A stretch of DNA of 64,000 bases. It comes from Bacillus yapensis (GTDB taxonomy: Bacteria > Bacillota > Bacilli > Bacillales > Cytobacillaceae). A program made the translations under genes and the position numbers. Below are positions 1 through 8,878 of this stretch, piece after piece (position 1 is the stretch's first letter; each line of letters begins with the position of its first letter). The notes below the pieces were generated by a model, which searched no databases, was not told where the DNA came from, and saw nothing but the letters and a program-made list of their open reading frames with translations. The DNA is taken from the NCBI RefSeq assembly GCF_005280205.1, contig NZ_SUND01000008.1, positions 62,001 to 126,000 of the forward strand, read 5' to 3'.

Positions 1-750
1 GATGGCACTTCCTTGATTGTTTTCTGTAAAGTCGCTTGGAAGTGTAGAAATTACCTGTAGCTCTGTGAAGCTACCATCATTTTCGTTGTAGCTTAGAACA
101 ATCACTTCAGAACTGAATTCTGTCATGACATATGCAATTTTTAATGTAGGATGAAAAACAAGATGACGTGGCCCGCTACCTGGTTTTACAGAAAGCCTTT
201 GTTTTTCTGTTAAAACGCCGTTAGAAACGTCGTATGTGTAGATAAGATCGCTTCCTAAATCAACAGCAACCATATATTTTTCATCAGGTGTAAAAGCTGA
301 ATAATGCATATGAGACTTTTCTTGTCGTGAATCTGGACCGGAACCTTTGTGTTCAATAACAGATACAGGTGGAAGTAGTGAGCCATCCGTATCCGTTAAA
401 TAGGATTCAACCGTTCCTTTGTGATAGTTTGCTGAAAAAATATTCTTGTTATCACTGCCAACGCTTACATGACATGGGGGAGAGCCTGCAGAAGCTTGAG
501 TGTTTAAAAGAGATAATTGTCCTGTTTCAGCATTTAATTTATAAGCTGAAACACCGCCTAAATCTCCAGTTTTTACAACAGAATAAAGAAAACGATTATC
601 TTCACTAATCGTTAAGTATGTAGGGTTTTCGAGCTCGGCCGCTACTTTCACTTCGATTAACTTTGCTGCATCCGTATCTAAAACAAAAGAATAGATTCCC
701 TTGCTTTCACCTTTTGTATAGGTTCCAACATAGCCGGTGTATTTCGTCAT
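1..750 (-). CDS. Lactonase (6-phosphogluconolactonase) family beta-propeller protein, 3' end missing
   Basis: The 250 visible codons start at the ATG at 750 behind a GGAGGAATT ribosome site and run off the left edge, so the C-terminus is missing. The protein begins MTKYTGYVGTYTKGESKGIY and carries the family motif GSGPRHLVFHP near residue 200, with repeated propeller blades of the type T-x-DEKY-x-VAVDLGSD. Family members are about 340-350 residues, so roughly 100 are outside the window. Members of this Lactonase family (YkgB/Pgl-like) hydrolyse 6-phosphogluconolactone in the oxidative pentose phosphate route; some relatives act on other lactones, so the substrate is inferred. There is no signal peptide, so it is probably cytosolic. 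Confidence 0.85.
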   Translation of the reverse strand, partial: MTKYTGYVGTYTKGESKGIYSFVLDTDAAKLIEVKVAAELENPTYLTISEDNRFLYSVVKTGDLGGVSAYKLNAETGQLSLLNTQASAGSPPCHVSVGSDNKNIFSANYHKGTVESYLTDTDGSLLPPVSVIEHKGSGPDSRQEKSHMHYSAFTPDEKYMVAVDLGSDLIYTYDVSNGVLTEKQRLSVKPGSGPRHLVFHPTLKIAYVMTEFSSEVIVLSYNENDGSFTELQVISTLPSDFTENNQGSAI

Positions 751-872
751 CCTAATTCCTCCGATACTAAAAAATTTAGTCTTAAGTATTGTTACCTATT
801 CCAAAACCAACATGTCTTTCAAAAAAACATTATTACATATGCATTATACTAAATCATTTAATGGAAGGGGTA

Positions 873-905
873 ACAAAAAGTGCCCAGAGCATCTGGACAT
901 TTTCA
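873..905 (-). terminator. Candidate intrinsic terminator of the minus-strand permease gene
   Basis: Read on the minus strand, a CCAGA-TGC-TCTGG stem extended by flanking pairs with one bulge is followed by CACTTTTTG. It lies just beyond the stop codon of the permease gene. The T tract is short and the stem imperfect. Confidence 0.55.
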
Positions 906-918
906 ACAGGGGTCATTA

Positions 919-2313
919 TTAAATTAAGAACATCGCAACAATAGTAGTAACAATCAAACCTATCGTAACAGGAAGCAAATTTTTTCGTGCCAGTTCAAAT
1001 GGGTCTACATTACAAATTGCAGCTGCTGGGATCAACGCCCAAGGAACCAAAGTTCCCCCGCCGACCCATATGGCAGCGATTTGCCCTAGTGCTGTTAATG
1101 TTTCAGCACCAGCTCCGATCGAGTGGGCGAATAAATTGGCTATTGAACCAGCTAAAGAAATACCAGAAAATCCTGAACCGTCTAAACCGGTAATGGCTCC
1201 AACAGCTGTTAAGGTAATGGCTCCAATTTCTTTGCTTAAAGGTACTACAGATGCAAGGGCAACCCCTAAATCATTGACGATTCCGAGAGAATCTTTTGGT
1301 AAATATTCACCAATTATCGTTGTAAAGCCCGAGTCGCCTAAGTAAAAGAAGGCAGCTATGGGGATAACGGGACCAAATACTTTGAAGCCAAATTGAAAAC
1401 CTTCTATTAAATAATTCGTTGTTTTTTCAAGTCCTTTGTTTTTATGGCTCATTAAGGTAATGACAATCAGAATGAAGATTGCTGTGCCACCGACAAGGGC
1501 AGTCGCATCCCCGCCTGATAAATCTAGAACAAACATGCCAACAACATCTAATACAAATAGGATAGGGACAAGTATGGCTAGGAGTCGTTGTTGGGTCCTT
1601 GATAGGAGTGAAGGTTTGGTATCGAGATTTTCATTTGAATCTTGGATTGTAGTTGAAACCACAAGTTTCCCGAGCTTCATATCTCTTTTTAGGAAAAAGA
1701 AAGCAGCGATCGTTGTCACTACACCCATGACGATAACGAGGGGAATGCTTGCACTTACGACGTCACTAACAGGAAGTCCTGCAGCGTCTGCTGTTAGCTT
1801 AGGTGCTGCTTGGATAATGAAGTCTCCGGACAGGGCGATTCCGTGTCCAAATAAGTTCATAGCCATGGCAACGCCAAGAGCGGGTAACCCTACTCTCACA
1901 GCTACAGGTAACAAGACAGCACCTAACAAAGCAACCGCTGGGGATGGCCAGAAGAACCAGGATATTACCATCATTAATATCCCAATTGTCCAATAGGCTA
2001 AAGCAGGGGTGCGAATCATTTTGGCAAATGGAGAGATCATGACGTCGTTAATACCGGTAGAAGTCAGGGTTTTACTCATGGCGACAATAATGGAGATTAC
2101 AAGAATAGTAGGTAAGAGCTCGGTGATCGCATAGATAAAGCTTGTAAAAATACTGCTGACAGAAGCAGTTAAGGATCCAGTTGCTGTGATGGCAATGAGA
2201 AAGATTCCGACTATACAAACGAGAGTGGTATCTCTTTTGAAAATCATGAAGCCAATGATGAAAAGAATAAATAGAACGTAAATCCAATGAAGCGCTGCTA
2301 ACTCAACGCCCAT
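919..2313 (-). CDS. Multi-pass membrane permease of unknown substrate
   Basis: The 464-residue protein starts MGVELAALHW at the ATG at 2313, behind a good AAGGGGGAAGGAAA ribosome site; an in-frame upstream extension to 2415 lacks such a site and was not used. It consists almost entirely of hydrophobic helices, about 11-13, with one hydrophilic loop near residues 210-235. A conserved-looking segment WPSPAVALLGAVLLPVAVR near residue 130 and GHGIALSGDFIIQ near residue 165 resemble GntP/DsdX-like and other ion-transporter-superfamily permeases. It also resembles B. subtilis YhfA as I remember that protein, which would fit the neighbourhood. The substrate cannot be read from the sequence. It is divergent from liaF. 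Confidence 0.6.
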   Translation of the reverse strand: MGVELAALHWIYVLFILFIIGFMIFKRDTTLVCIVGIFLIAITATGSLTASVSSIFTSFIYAITELLPTILVISIIVAMSKTLTSTGINDVMISPFAKMIRTPALAYWTIGILMMVISWFFWPSPAVALLGAVLLPVAVRVGLPALGVAMAMNLFGHGIALSGDFIIQAAPKLTADAAGLPVSDVVSASIPLVIVMGVVTTIAAFFFLKRDMKLGKLVVSTTIQDSNENLDTKPSLLSRTQQRLLAILVPILFVLDVVGMFVLDLSGGDATALVGGTAIFILIVITLMSHKNKGLEKTTNYLIEGFQFGFKVFGPVIPIAAFFYLGDSGFTTIIGEYLPKDSLGIVNDLGVALASVVPLSKEIGAITLTAVGAITGLDGSGFSGISLAGSIANLFAHSIGAGAETLTALGQIAAIWVGGGTLVPWALIPAAAICNVDPFELARKNLLPVTIGLIVTTIVAMFLI

Positions 2314-2386
2314 TTTCCTTCCCCCTTTGGGCGATAACCCATTTTTTACAGAGTATGTGAAAATGTAAAAATGGTGTGTGACGACT

Positions 2387-2406
2387 TCTCCGTCTGTAGA
2401 CGGAGA
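2387..2406. promoter_or_regulatory. Perfect 20-bp palindrome in the divergent permease/liaF region
   Basis: TCTCCGTCT-GT-AGACGGAGA is a perfect inverted repeat with 9-bp arms and a 2-bp centre. It sits in the 212-bp gap between the minus-strand permease and liaF, about 120 bp before liaF. There is no following T tract on either side, so an operator is more likely than a terminator. The cognate regulator is unknown. Confidence 0.4.
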
Positions 2407-2525
2407 TGAAAACACTCTTAAGGTTGTTTAAGAAATGGAAAACAAAAAGTAAACTATATTTTAAAAGGGGATTATCGTTTTATATCGAATATAGAAAACT
2501 AGGAATAGAAAGAAAGGGAATTGCC

Positions 2526-3314
2526 ATGAAGTCTCGATCCATCAATCAAATTTTATTTGCATTATTTTTATTAGCGGTAGGAGTTGTTCTTTTACTTATA
2601 AATATCGGTGTCATTTCCTTGGAAATAAAAGAGCTTTTTGTCGTTTTTTATCCATTTTTGCTGTTATTTATAGGAATCAGCATGTTTTTTAAAAGGCTCT
2701 TTAGCAGAAGGAAAGATTCAATATCTTTTAGTTTTTTCTTAATGCTATTTGCAACAATGCTCGTACTCGATCGCCTGAATTACATTTCGTTTGGTTTTTG
2801 GGACATCTGGAAGCTGTGGCCAGCGATTATTATACTAATGGCCCTTTCGATGCTGTTTCAGAAGAAAACAATTAAGATTCACATTACAAGAGATCGTTCC
2901 AAAACAGGATTGGATATAGAACAGGACGAGGAATATAAGGGACATAGAAAAGGTAGTAGTTTATCCATTGGCGATATAAGTTTCAAAGATAGCAACTGGG
3001 CGTTGGAACCACTCGAATTATCGAACTCAGTTGGGGATTACTATATTGACTTTAGTAAAGCATTTATCCCAGAGAAAGAGACGCCAGTCGTGGTTCGTGG
3101 GTGGATAGGCGATGTGAAGATGATCATTCCGGAAGATATACCGGTCAAAATTCACTCAAAGATCAGTGTAGGGGATATTCGTATTTTTGATCAAAAGACA
3201 GACTCATTTAATCGAATTTTAGATTATAAGACGCTAGGCTATGAAGAAGCCACTAGGAAGTTGAATATTATCATAGACTTGAAAATCGGATCGATTCGAA
3301 TTGATAAGGTATAG
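2526..3314 (+). CDS. liaF: LiaF, membrane inhibitor of the LiaRS two-component system
   Basis: The 262-residue protein starts MKSRSINQIL at the ATG at 2526; the open frame extends upstream to 2406 but without a ribosome site. The N-terminus holds about four short hydrophobic helices (residues 8-110) in two hairpins, followed by a soluble C-terminal domain with the SIGDISF and VGWIGDVKMIIPE type beta repeats of the LiaF/DUF2154 family. In B. subtilis LiaF holds LiaS inactive until lipid-II-cycle antibiotics or other envelope stress relieve it. It is followed after 9 bp by liaS and then liaR. The liaI/liaH effectors are not adjacent here, so they are elsewhere or absent. Confidence 0.9.
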   Translation: MKSRSINQILFALFLLAVGVVLLLINIGVISLEIKELFVVFYPFLLLFIGISMFFKRLFSRRKDSISFSFFLMLFATMLVLDRLNYISFGFWDIWKLWPAIIILMALSMLFQKKTIKIHITRDRSKTGLDIEQDEEYKGHRKGSSLSIGDISFKDSNWALEPLELSNSVGDYYIDFSKAFIPEKETPVVVRGWIGDVKMIIPEDIPVKIHSKISVGDIRIFDQKTDSFNRILDYKTLGYEEATRKLNIIIDLKIGSIRIDKV

Positions 3315-3323
3315 GAGTTATTT

Positions 3324-4364
3324 ATGAAAAAATTATTTGGTATTCGGGGTTGGTTTATTCAAAGCTTTATTATGATGGCTTTTATCGGTACATTAATTCT
3401 TTTCGTCGGTTTGCAAATTTATCTATTTAATAATGACTCTACCATTCTTGATATAAAAATGACCTTTTGGTTATCCATATCGGCACTCATCATTTTTTTG
3501 TTTGTCGGAGGATATTTTGGGATAAAGGGGAGCCAGCTTTTAAAAGGAAGATTAACGGATGTCCTACTCTATATTTCTACATTAAGAAGTGGCAATATTT
3601 CTGAAAAGCTCAAAATCAATGAAAGGGATGAAATCGGTCTAATCGCTGAAGAACTAAATCAACTTGGAAACTATATTCAAGAACAAAGTAGCTCCCTGCA
3701 AAGATTAGCAGATACAAAAACGTCCTTAGCCCAGTCGGCTCATACAGCTGTTGTAATGGAAGAGAGGCAAAGATTAGCTAGGGACTTACATGATGTTGTA
3801 AGTCAACAATTGTTTGCGTTAAGTATGATGTCGTCTGCAACTTTAAGATTATTTGATACGGACCAAGAGAAGGCGAAATCACAACTTGAGGAAATTTCAA
3901 AAATTGCTGCTAATGCCCAAGGAGAAATGCGGGCATTGCTCCTTCATTTACGTCCGATACAGCTAAGCGATGATAATCTTTGTGATGGAGTCATTAAACT
4001 TTTACAAGAGCTTAAGGGAAAAACAAATTTAGATTTTCAGGCCAGTATTGATGAAATTGAACATATATCAAAGGCAACAGAAGAGCATTTGTTTCGTATT
4101 ATTCAAGAAGCTCTTTCGAATATTTTGCGCCATGCTGAGGCTTCAAAAATTACGATGACGCTTACCGAGAAAGAAAACTATATTTATCTCTTTATTGGCG
4201 ATAACGGCAAAGGCTTCAATCCAAATACAGAAAGAATCGTGTCTTACGGTTTGAAAACAATGCGAGAAAGATGTGAGGAGCTAGGGGGCGTTTTTAAGAT
4301 TCGTTCCAAAGAAAAGGAAGGTACATATATTGATATTCGAGTACCATTTGTGAGGGAGGTATGA
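3324..4364 (+). CDS. liaS: LiaS/VraS-type sensor histidine kinase
   Basis: The 346-residue protein has two N-terminal membrane helices (about residues 10-30 and 45-68) with only a short extracellular loop, typical of intramembrane-sensing kinases. A HAMP region (about 70-125) follows, then the HisKA_3 dimerisation motif RDLHDVVSQ, whose His is the phosphoacceptor. A HATPase_c domain follows with N box ALSNILRHAEAS and G box GDNGKGFNP. It passes phosphate to LiaR, encoded 3 bp downstream. The family answers cell-wall antibiotics such as bacitracin, vancomycin and daptomycin. Translation is probably coupled to its neighbours. Confidence 0.93.
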   Translation: MKKLFGIRGWFIQSFIMMAFIGTLILFVGLQIYLFNNDSTILDIKMTFWLSISALIIFLFVGGYFGIKGSQLLKGRLTDVLLYISTLRSGNISEKLKINERDEIGLIAEELNQLGNYIQEQSSSLQRLADTKTSLAQSAHTAVVMEERQRLARDLHDVVSQQLFALSMMSSATLRLFDTDQEKAKSQLEEISKIAANAQGEMRALLLHLRPIQLSDDNLCDGVIKLLQELKGKTNLDFQASIDEIEHISKATEEHLFRIIQEALSNILRHAEASKITMTLTEKENYIYLFIGDNGKGFNPNTERIVSYGLKTMRERCEELGGVFKIRSKEKEGTYIDIRVPFVREV

Positions 4365-4367
4365 GGC

Positions 4368-5006
4368 TTGGTTCGTGTTGCTGTTGTTGATGATCATGAG
4401 ATGGTTAGAAAAGGGATTATTTCGTATTTAATTACCGAACCTGAAATTGAAATCGTTGGGGAAGCAAATAGCGGAAATAGGGCTGTATCACTCGTTCTTG
4501 AAAAGAGACCAGAGGTTGTATTAATGGATTTACTGATGGAGAATGGAACCGGTATTGATGCGACTAAAGAAATTTTAAAAGAGTACCCAGAATGTAAAAT
4601 CATCATCATCACCAGTTTTTATGACGATGAGCAGGTGTTTCCGGCGATTGAAGCAGGGGCTTTTAGCTATATGCTTAAAACAGCCACTGCAGAAGAAGTG
4701 GTAAAAGCAATCCACAAGGCTGTTGCGGGTGAAACTGTAATTGAGCCAAAGGTAGCGAATCGAATGATGAAGCGATTCCGTCCTCAAGAGAAGAAGCCCC
4801 ATGACGAATTAACCGAACGAGAAATGGAAGTGCTCCTGTGTATCGGGGAAGGTATGACGAATCAACAAATAAGTGAAGAACTTTTTATTGGGATAAAGAC
4901 AGTTAAGACCCATGTGAGCAATATTTTAAGCAAACTCGATGTTACTGATCGAACGCAAGCAGCGGTATATGCAAATAGGAATGGACTGGTCCAGAACCGG
5001 TCATAA
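4368..5006 (+). CDS. liaR: LiaR/VraR-type NarL-family response regulator
   Basis: The 212-residue protein starts at a TTG at 4368, 7 bp behind GGGAGGT, giving MVRVAVVDDHEMVRKG. The receiver domain has the acidic pair DD near residue 9, phosphoacceptor Asp in VLMDLLMENG near residue 53, and Lys in MLKTAT near residue 104. A GerE-type helix-turn-helix lies at about residues 147-205 (LTEREMEVLLCIGEG, QISEELFIGIKTVKTHV). It is the DNA-binding output of the LiaFSR system. The gene ends just before a strong terminator. Confidence 0.95.
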   Translation: MVRVAVVDDHEMVRKGIISYLITEPEIEIVGEANSGNRAVSLVLEKRPEVVLMDLLMENGTGIDATKEILKEYPECKIIIITSFYDDEQVFPAIEAGAFSYMLKTATAEEVVKAIHKAVAGETVIEPKVANRMMKRFRPQEKKPHDELTEREMEVLLCIGEGMTNQQISEELFIGIKTVKTHVSNILSKLDVTDRTQAAVYANRNGLVQNRS

Positions 5007-5007
5007 C

Positions 5008-5032
5008 AGCACTCAACGCGAGTGCTTTTTCT
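5008..5032 (+). terminator. Intrinsic terminator after liaFSR
   Basis: AGCACTC-AACGC-GAGTGCT forms a perfect 7-bp stem followed by TTTTTCTATTT, directly behind the liaR stop codon. Confidence 0.85.
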
Positions 5033-5054
5033 ATTTGTGCCAGAGATTCTTAAA

Positions 5055-5083
5055 TTGTCTTTCACTTTTTAGAGGATTATAAT
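5055..5083 (+). promoter_or_regulatory. Sigma-A-type promoter for the ABC exporter pair
   Basis: TTGTCT and TATAAT are separated by exactly 17 bp; the -10 box ends 39 bp before the ATG of the first half-transporter. It is the only good match between the liaR terminator and that gene. Confidence 0.7.
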
Positions 5084-5122
5084 TAATCCATTGTCTAAAT
5101 TTAACTAAATGAGGAATCTCGC

Positions 5123-6877
5123 ATGCAATCATTAATTAGTCTATTAAAATACTTGAAACCGTACACATTCTTTGCCATTATTGGCCCTCTTTTTATGTGT
5201 GTTGAGGTCGGGATGGATTTGTTGCAGCCGATGATTATGCAGCACATCATTGACAATGGAATCGCAACGGACAATACGGCTTATGTAGTGAAAATGAGTC
5301 TACTCATGCTCCTTGTCGCCATTATTGGATTAATCGGTGGGATTGTCTGTTCCATTTACAGCACAAAAGCAGCTGTGAACTTCGCTACTGATATTCGACA
5401 GGATGTCTTTCGTAGGGTAGAAAAATTTTCGGCTAAAAATACAGATCAGTTTGGGACAGGGAAATTAATAACGATTGCCACGAATGATATTACTTCCGTT
5501 CAAATGGCGGTTATGATGACGTTGAAAATTCTTGTTCGAAGCCCTCTCTTATTCATAGGGAGTGTGATCATCGTTTTTATTTCAGCAAGAGAGTTCTTTT
5601 TAATTCTCTTAATCTTAATTCCGCTACTTGCGATCGTGAACTGGTATTTCATGAAAAATGCTGGAAAGCTGTTCCGAAAAGTCCAAGAAGCCGTCGATAA
5701 AATGAATACAAAGCTACAGGAGAATTTGACGGGAATCCGTGTGGTAAAAGCATTCGGGCGACAGGACTATGAGAAAAAGGGTTTTGCCGACATAAACGAA
5801 GAACAGACTCGAATAAATACGTCTGCTAGTCAAATGATTATGGGGCTTATGCCGGTCATGCTGTTTCTTGTCAATATAGGCGTTGTCGCTGCACTTTGGA
5901 TGGGTGTAATAAAGGTAGATAACGGAACGACAGAAGTAGGGGTCATTCTCGCTTTTATCAACTATTTAACGATCACATTGAACGCATTAATTAGTAGTAG
6001 TCATGTACTAATGGCGATAACAAGAGCCTTCCCATCAGCTGAGCGGATTCAGCAAGTGTTGAATACAAAAATGGATATCGAAAATCAAATAGAAACGTAT
6101 GAGCCGTCTTCAATCAAAGGAGACATTGAATTCCGTAATGTTAGCTTTAGCTATAGCAAAAATGGAGAGCTTGTCTTAAAGAAGCTTAATTTTAAAGCGA
6201 GGCAAGGAGAGAAAATTGGGATCATCGGGTCGATCGGAAGTGGCAAATCAACCCTAATCAAATTGCTTCCTCGTCTATATGATGTTGATACTGGAGAAAT
6301 TATCATTGATGGGAAAAACATCAAAGAATATAAACTAGAACAATTAAGAGAAGAAATTGGATTTATCCCACAAAGAGCTATGTTATTTTCAGGCACAATT
6401 ACTGAAAACTTAAGATTTGGAAAAGAGGATGCAAGTAAGGAAGAGATGGAAGCAGCAACCGCTACAGCTAATGCTTCTGAATTTATCGACAAGCTTGACC
6501 AACGATTTGAACATGTCCTAACTCAGGGTGGAAACAATTTATCTGGCGGGCAAAAACAAAGATTATCCATTGCTCGTGCACTAATCAGAAAACCAGCCAT
6601 TTTAATATTGGATGATTCTACCTCAGCTGTTGATGCGTTGTCTGAAAAAGAGATTCTTGATTCCTTGTACCATGAGTACGAGCAGTCCACTACCTTTATC
6701 ATTGCATCAAAGATTTCATCGATTATGAATGCGGATCGAATTCTGGTCATGGAAGATGGAAAAATTGTAGGAATTGGGACTCATCGTGAATTGTTGGAAC
6801 AAAACAATGTGTACCAAGACATATACAACACGCAAGGTGGAAAGGAGGGAATGATTCATGAATCAGCCAGCAACTAA
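5123..6877 (+). CDS. ABC exporter half-transporter with degenerate ATPase site
   Basis: The 584-residue protein has an N-terminal six-helix ABC exporter domain (about residues 15-310) and a C-terminal ATPase domain with Walker A GSIGSGKST and signature LSGGQKQRLS. The Walker B segment reads ILILDDSTSAVD, with Asp where the catalytic Glu should be. The switch reads IIASKIS, lacking the usual His. These changes mark the degenerate-site partner of a heterodimeric exporter (BmrC, TM287, YfiB or YknU type). Its last 20 bases overlap the next gene, so the two are translationally coupled. Substrate unknown; multidrug or peptide export is plausible. The proximity to liaFSR suggests an envelope role, but no shared regulatory site was seen. 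Confidence 0.88.
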   Translation: MQSLISLLKYLKPYTFFAIIGPLFMCVEVGMDLLQPMIMQHIIDNGIATDNTAYVVKMSLLMLLVAIIGLIGGIVCSIYSTKAAVNFATDIRQDVFRRVEKFSAKNTDQFGTGKLITIATNDITSVQMAVMMTLKILVRSPLLFIGSVIIVFISAREFFLILLILIPLLAIVNWYFMKNAGKLFRKVQEAVDKMNTKLQENLTGIRVVKAFGRQDYEKKGFADINEEQTRINTSASQMIMGLMPVMLFLVNIGVVAALWMGVIKVDNGTTEVGVILAFINYLTITLNALISSSHVLMAITRAFPSAERIQQVLNTKMDIENQIETYEPSSIKGDIEFRNVSFSYSKNGELVLKKLNFKARQGEKIGIIGSIGSGKSTLIKLLPRLYDVDTGEIIIDGKNIKEYKLEQLREEIGFIPQRAMLFSGTITENLRFGKEDASKEEMEAATATANASEFIDKLDQRFEHVLTQGGNNLSGGQKQRLSIARALIRKPAILILDDSTSAVDALSEKEILDSLYHEYEQSTTFIIASKISSIMNADRILVMEDGKIVGIGTHRELLEQNNVYQDIYNTQGGKEGMIHESASN

Positions 6878-8675
6878 GTTTTCAGGTCACCCAGGAGGAA
6901 AGGGACGATTTGGAGGACCGGTTGTCAAAGCAAAGGACAGCAAGGGAACATTGAAGAGAATTTGGTTGTATATGAAGCAAGAGAAAACGGCACTCATTCT
7001 TTCGATTGCAATGGTGTTGTTGACTAGCTTACTAGGACTTGTTGGTCCTTATTTAATTGGCGTTATTATTGATGACTATATTATTCCGAAAGACATTTCG
7101 GGGACGATTCGAATGGCCGTCATTCTCGCGGGGATTTATGTGGTTTTATCCCTTTTCACTTGGTTCCAGTCCTATATCATGATTAATATTTCCCTCAAAA
7201 CGATTAAGAGATTGCGTCAGGATTTATTCAATCAGATTCAAAATCTATCTTTACGATTTTTTGATAAAAAGACCCCAGGCGAACTGATGAGCCGCGTAAC
7301 GAATGATATTGACCAACTAAATAACGCATTGAGTCAAAGTGTGATCCAAATTTTCTCAACTGTTTTAACGGTTGTTGGTGTGATGATCGCGATGCTCTCT
7401 TTAAACTGGATGATGGCGCTTGTGACACTTTGCGTGATCCCTCTGATGTTTTATGTAACGAAAAAAATTCTTAAGTACAGCAGTAGCAATTTTATCAAAA
7501 GGCAAAGGGACTTAGGCGAATTAAATGGTGTGATCGAAGAGTCGATTTCGGGGCTTGAAGTCATTCAATTATTCGGCAAAGAAAAGAAGGTATTTGATAA
7601 ATTTTCTACGATCAACGAGCGGCTACGCCAGTCCTCTACCCAAGCAGAAATGGTTTCAGGATTTCTAGGTCCTATCAATAACTTTATCAATAATCTCGGG
7701 CTCGGATTAATCATTGCAGCGGGAGCATTGTTGACCCTTTATGATATTGCTACTGTTGGGATCATCGCTGCTTTTGTGACGTATTCACGCCAATTTTTCC
7801 GACCGATTAACCAAATGTCGAGTCTCTTGAATACGTTTCAAGCAGCTATTGCAGGGGCTGAAAGAGTATTTGAAGTAATGGATGAAGTCCCAGAAATCAG
7901 GGACAAGGCAGCTGCTGTACCAGTTCATTCATTGTTAGGGAATGTCGAGATTGATAATGTGTCCTTTGGTTATTCAAAGGATAAGCCGATCTTGAAAAAC
8001 ATCAATTTAAAAGCTAAAGCTGGACAAACGATTGCAGTTGTAGGACCAACCGGTTCAGGCAAAACGACGTTAATTAATCTATTGGCTCGCTTTTATGATG
8101 TTGATGAAGGGGAAGTTAAGATTGATGGAAGAAATATTAAAGATTATCAATTAAGTGATCTAAGAAAAAATATCGGGATTGTGTTGCAAGAGCCGTTCTT
8201 ATTTTCTGGAAGCATCATGGACAATATTCGCTATGGCCAATTAGAGTCAACAGATGAAGAAGTTATTCGTGCCGCGAAAACGGCATCTGCCCATCAATTT
8301 ATTAAATACTTGCCGAATAAATACGAAACGATTATTACGCCTGGTGGAGGAAATCTAAGTCAAGGACAAAAGCAACTACTTGCGATTGCGAGAGCTATTT
8401 TGGCGGATGCGAATATTTTAATTTTGGATGAAGCGACTTCTAGCATTGATACAAAAACAGAAATTGAAATTCAAACAGGCTTAGCCAATTTGATGAAGGG
8501 TAGAACAAGTTTTGTCATTGCCCATCGTCTAAAAACAATCGAGAATGCAGATGTTATAGTAGTAGTTCGAAATGGAAAAATCATTGAAAAAGGAACCCAT
8601 CACGATTTAATGGATCGAAAAGGTTTTTACTACGATTCTTATCGCAATCAGTTCCAGCTAAGGAATCTTTCATAA
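6858..8675 (+). CDS. ABC exporter half-transporter with canonical ATPase site
   Basis: The 605-residue protein starts at the ATG at 6858 inside the end of the preceding gene, behind AAAGGAGGGAATG. A Gly/Pro-rich cytosolic leader of about 30 residues (SGHPGGKGRFGG) precedes a six-helix exporter domain (about residues 40-330). The ATPase domain has Walker A GPTGSGKTT, signature LSQGQKQLL, Walker B ILILDEATS with the catalytic Glu, and switch His in VIAHRL. It therefore supplies the catalytic residues missing in its partner, as in heterodimeric exporters of the YfiBC, YknUV and BmrCD type. Which of these pairs it corresponds to cannot be decided by eye. Confidence 0.88.
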   Translation: MNQPATKFSGHPGGKGRFGGPVVKAKDSKGTLKRIWLYMKQEKTALILSIAMVLLTSLLGLVGPYLIGVIIDDYIIPKDISGTIRMAVILAGIYVVLSLFTWFQSYIMINISLKTIKRLRQDLFNQIQNLSLRFFDKKTPGELMSRVTNDIDQLNNALSQSVIQIFSTVLTVVGVMIAMLSLNWMMALVTLCVIPLMFYVTKKILKYSSSNFIKRQRDLGELNGVIEESISGLEVIQLFGKEKKVFDKFSTINERLRQSSTQAEMVSGFLGPINNFINNLGLGLIIAAGALLTLYDIATVGIIAAFVTYSRQFFRPINQMSSLLNTFQAAIAGAERVFEVMDEVPEIRDKAAAVPVHSLLGNVEIDNVSFGYSKDKPILKNINLKAKAGQTIAVVGPTGSGKTTLINLLARFYDVDEGEVKIDGRNIKDYQLSDLRKNIGIVLQEPFLFSGSIMDNIRYGQLESTDEEVIRAAKTASAHQFIKYLPNKYETIITPGGGNLSQGQKQLLAIARAILADANILILDEATSSIDTKTEIEIQTGLANLMKGRTSFVIAHRLKTIENADVIVVVRNGKIIEKGTHHDLMDRKGFYYDSYRNQFQLRNLS

Positions 8676-8750
8676 AATTTTTCTATCAAAATCAATGAGA
8701 GTAAGTAACTACAATCAACTTGAAAAAGCCATTCTAAAAACGTCTATTTT

Positions 8751-8779
8751 TTGACACTTCTCCGAGTAAGGTATACAAC
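8751..8779 (+). promoter_or_regulatory. Candidate promoter of the hem operon
   Basis: A perfect TTGACA at 8751 is followed by TATACA (15-bp spacer) or TACAAC (17-bp spacer), about 100 bp before hemE. The -35 box is convincing, the -10 box is not. Confidence 0.45.
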
Positions 8780-8878
8780 GATAGGAGAAAACGCTATATT
8801 AGAATGAGTATAAATAAATTATTCTCGAACAAAGGGTTTAAATGAGAATAAATGGTCTTGAAAGGTGGACTTTTTTGC

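Noticed and set aside
1070-1996. Long plus-strand reading frames opposite the permease gene
   Set aside because: They are antisense shadows of a membrane-protein gene, without ribosome sites or protein-like composition.
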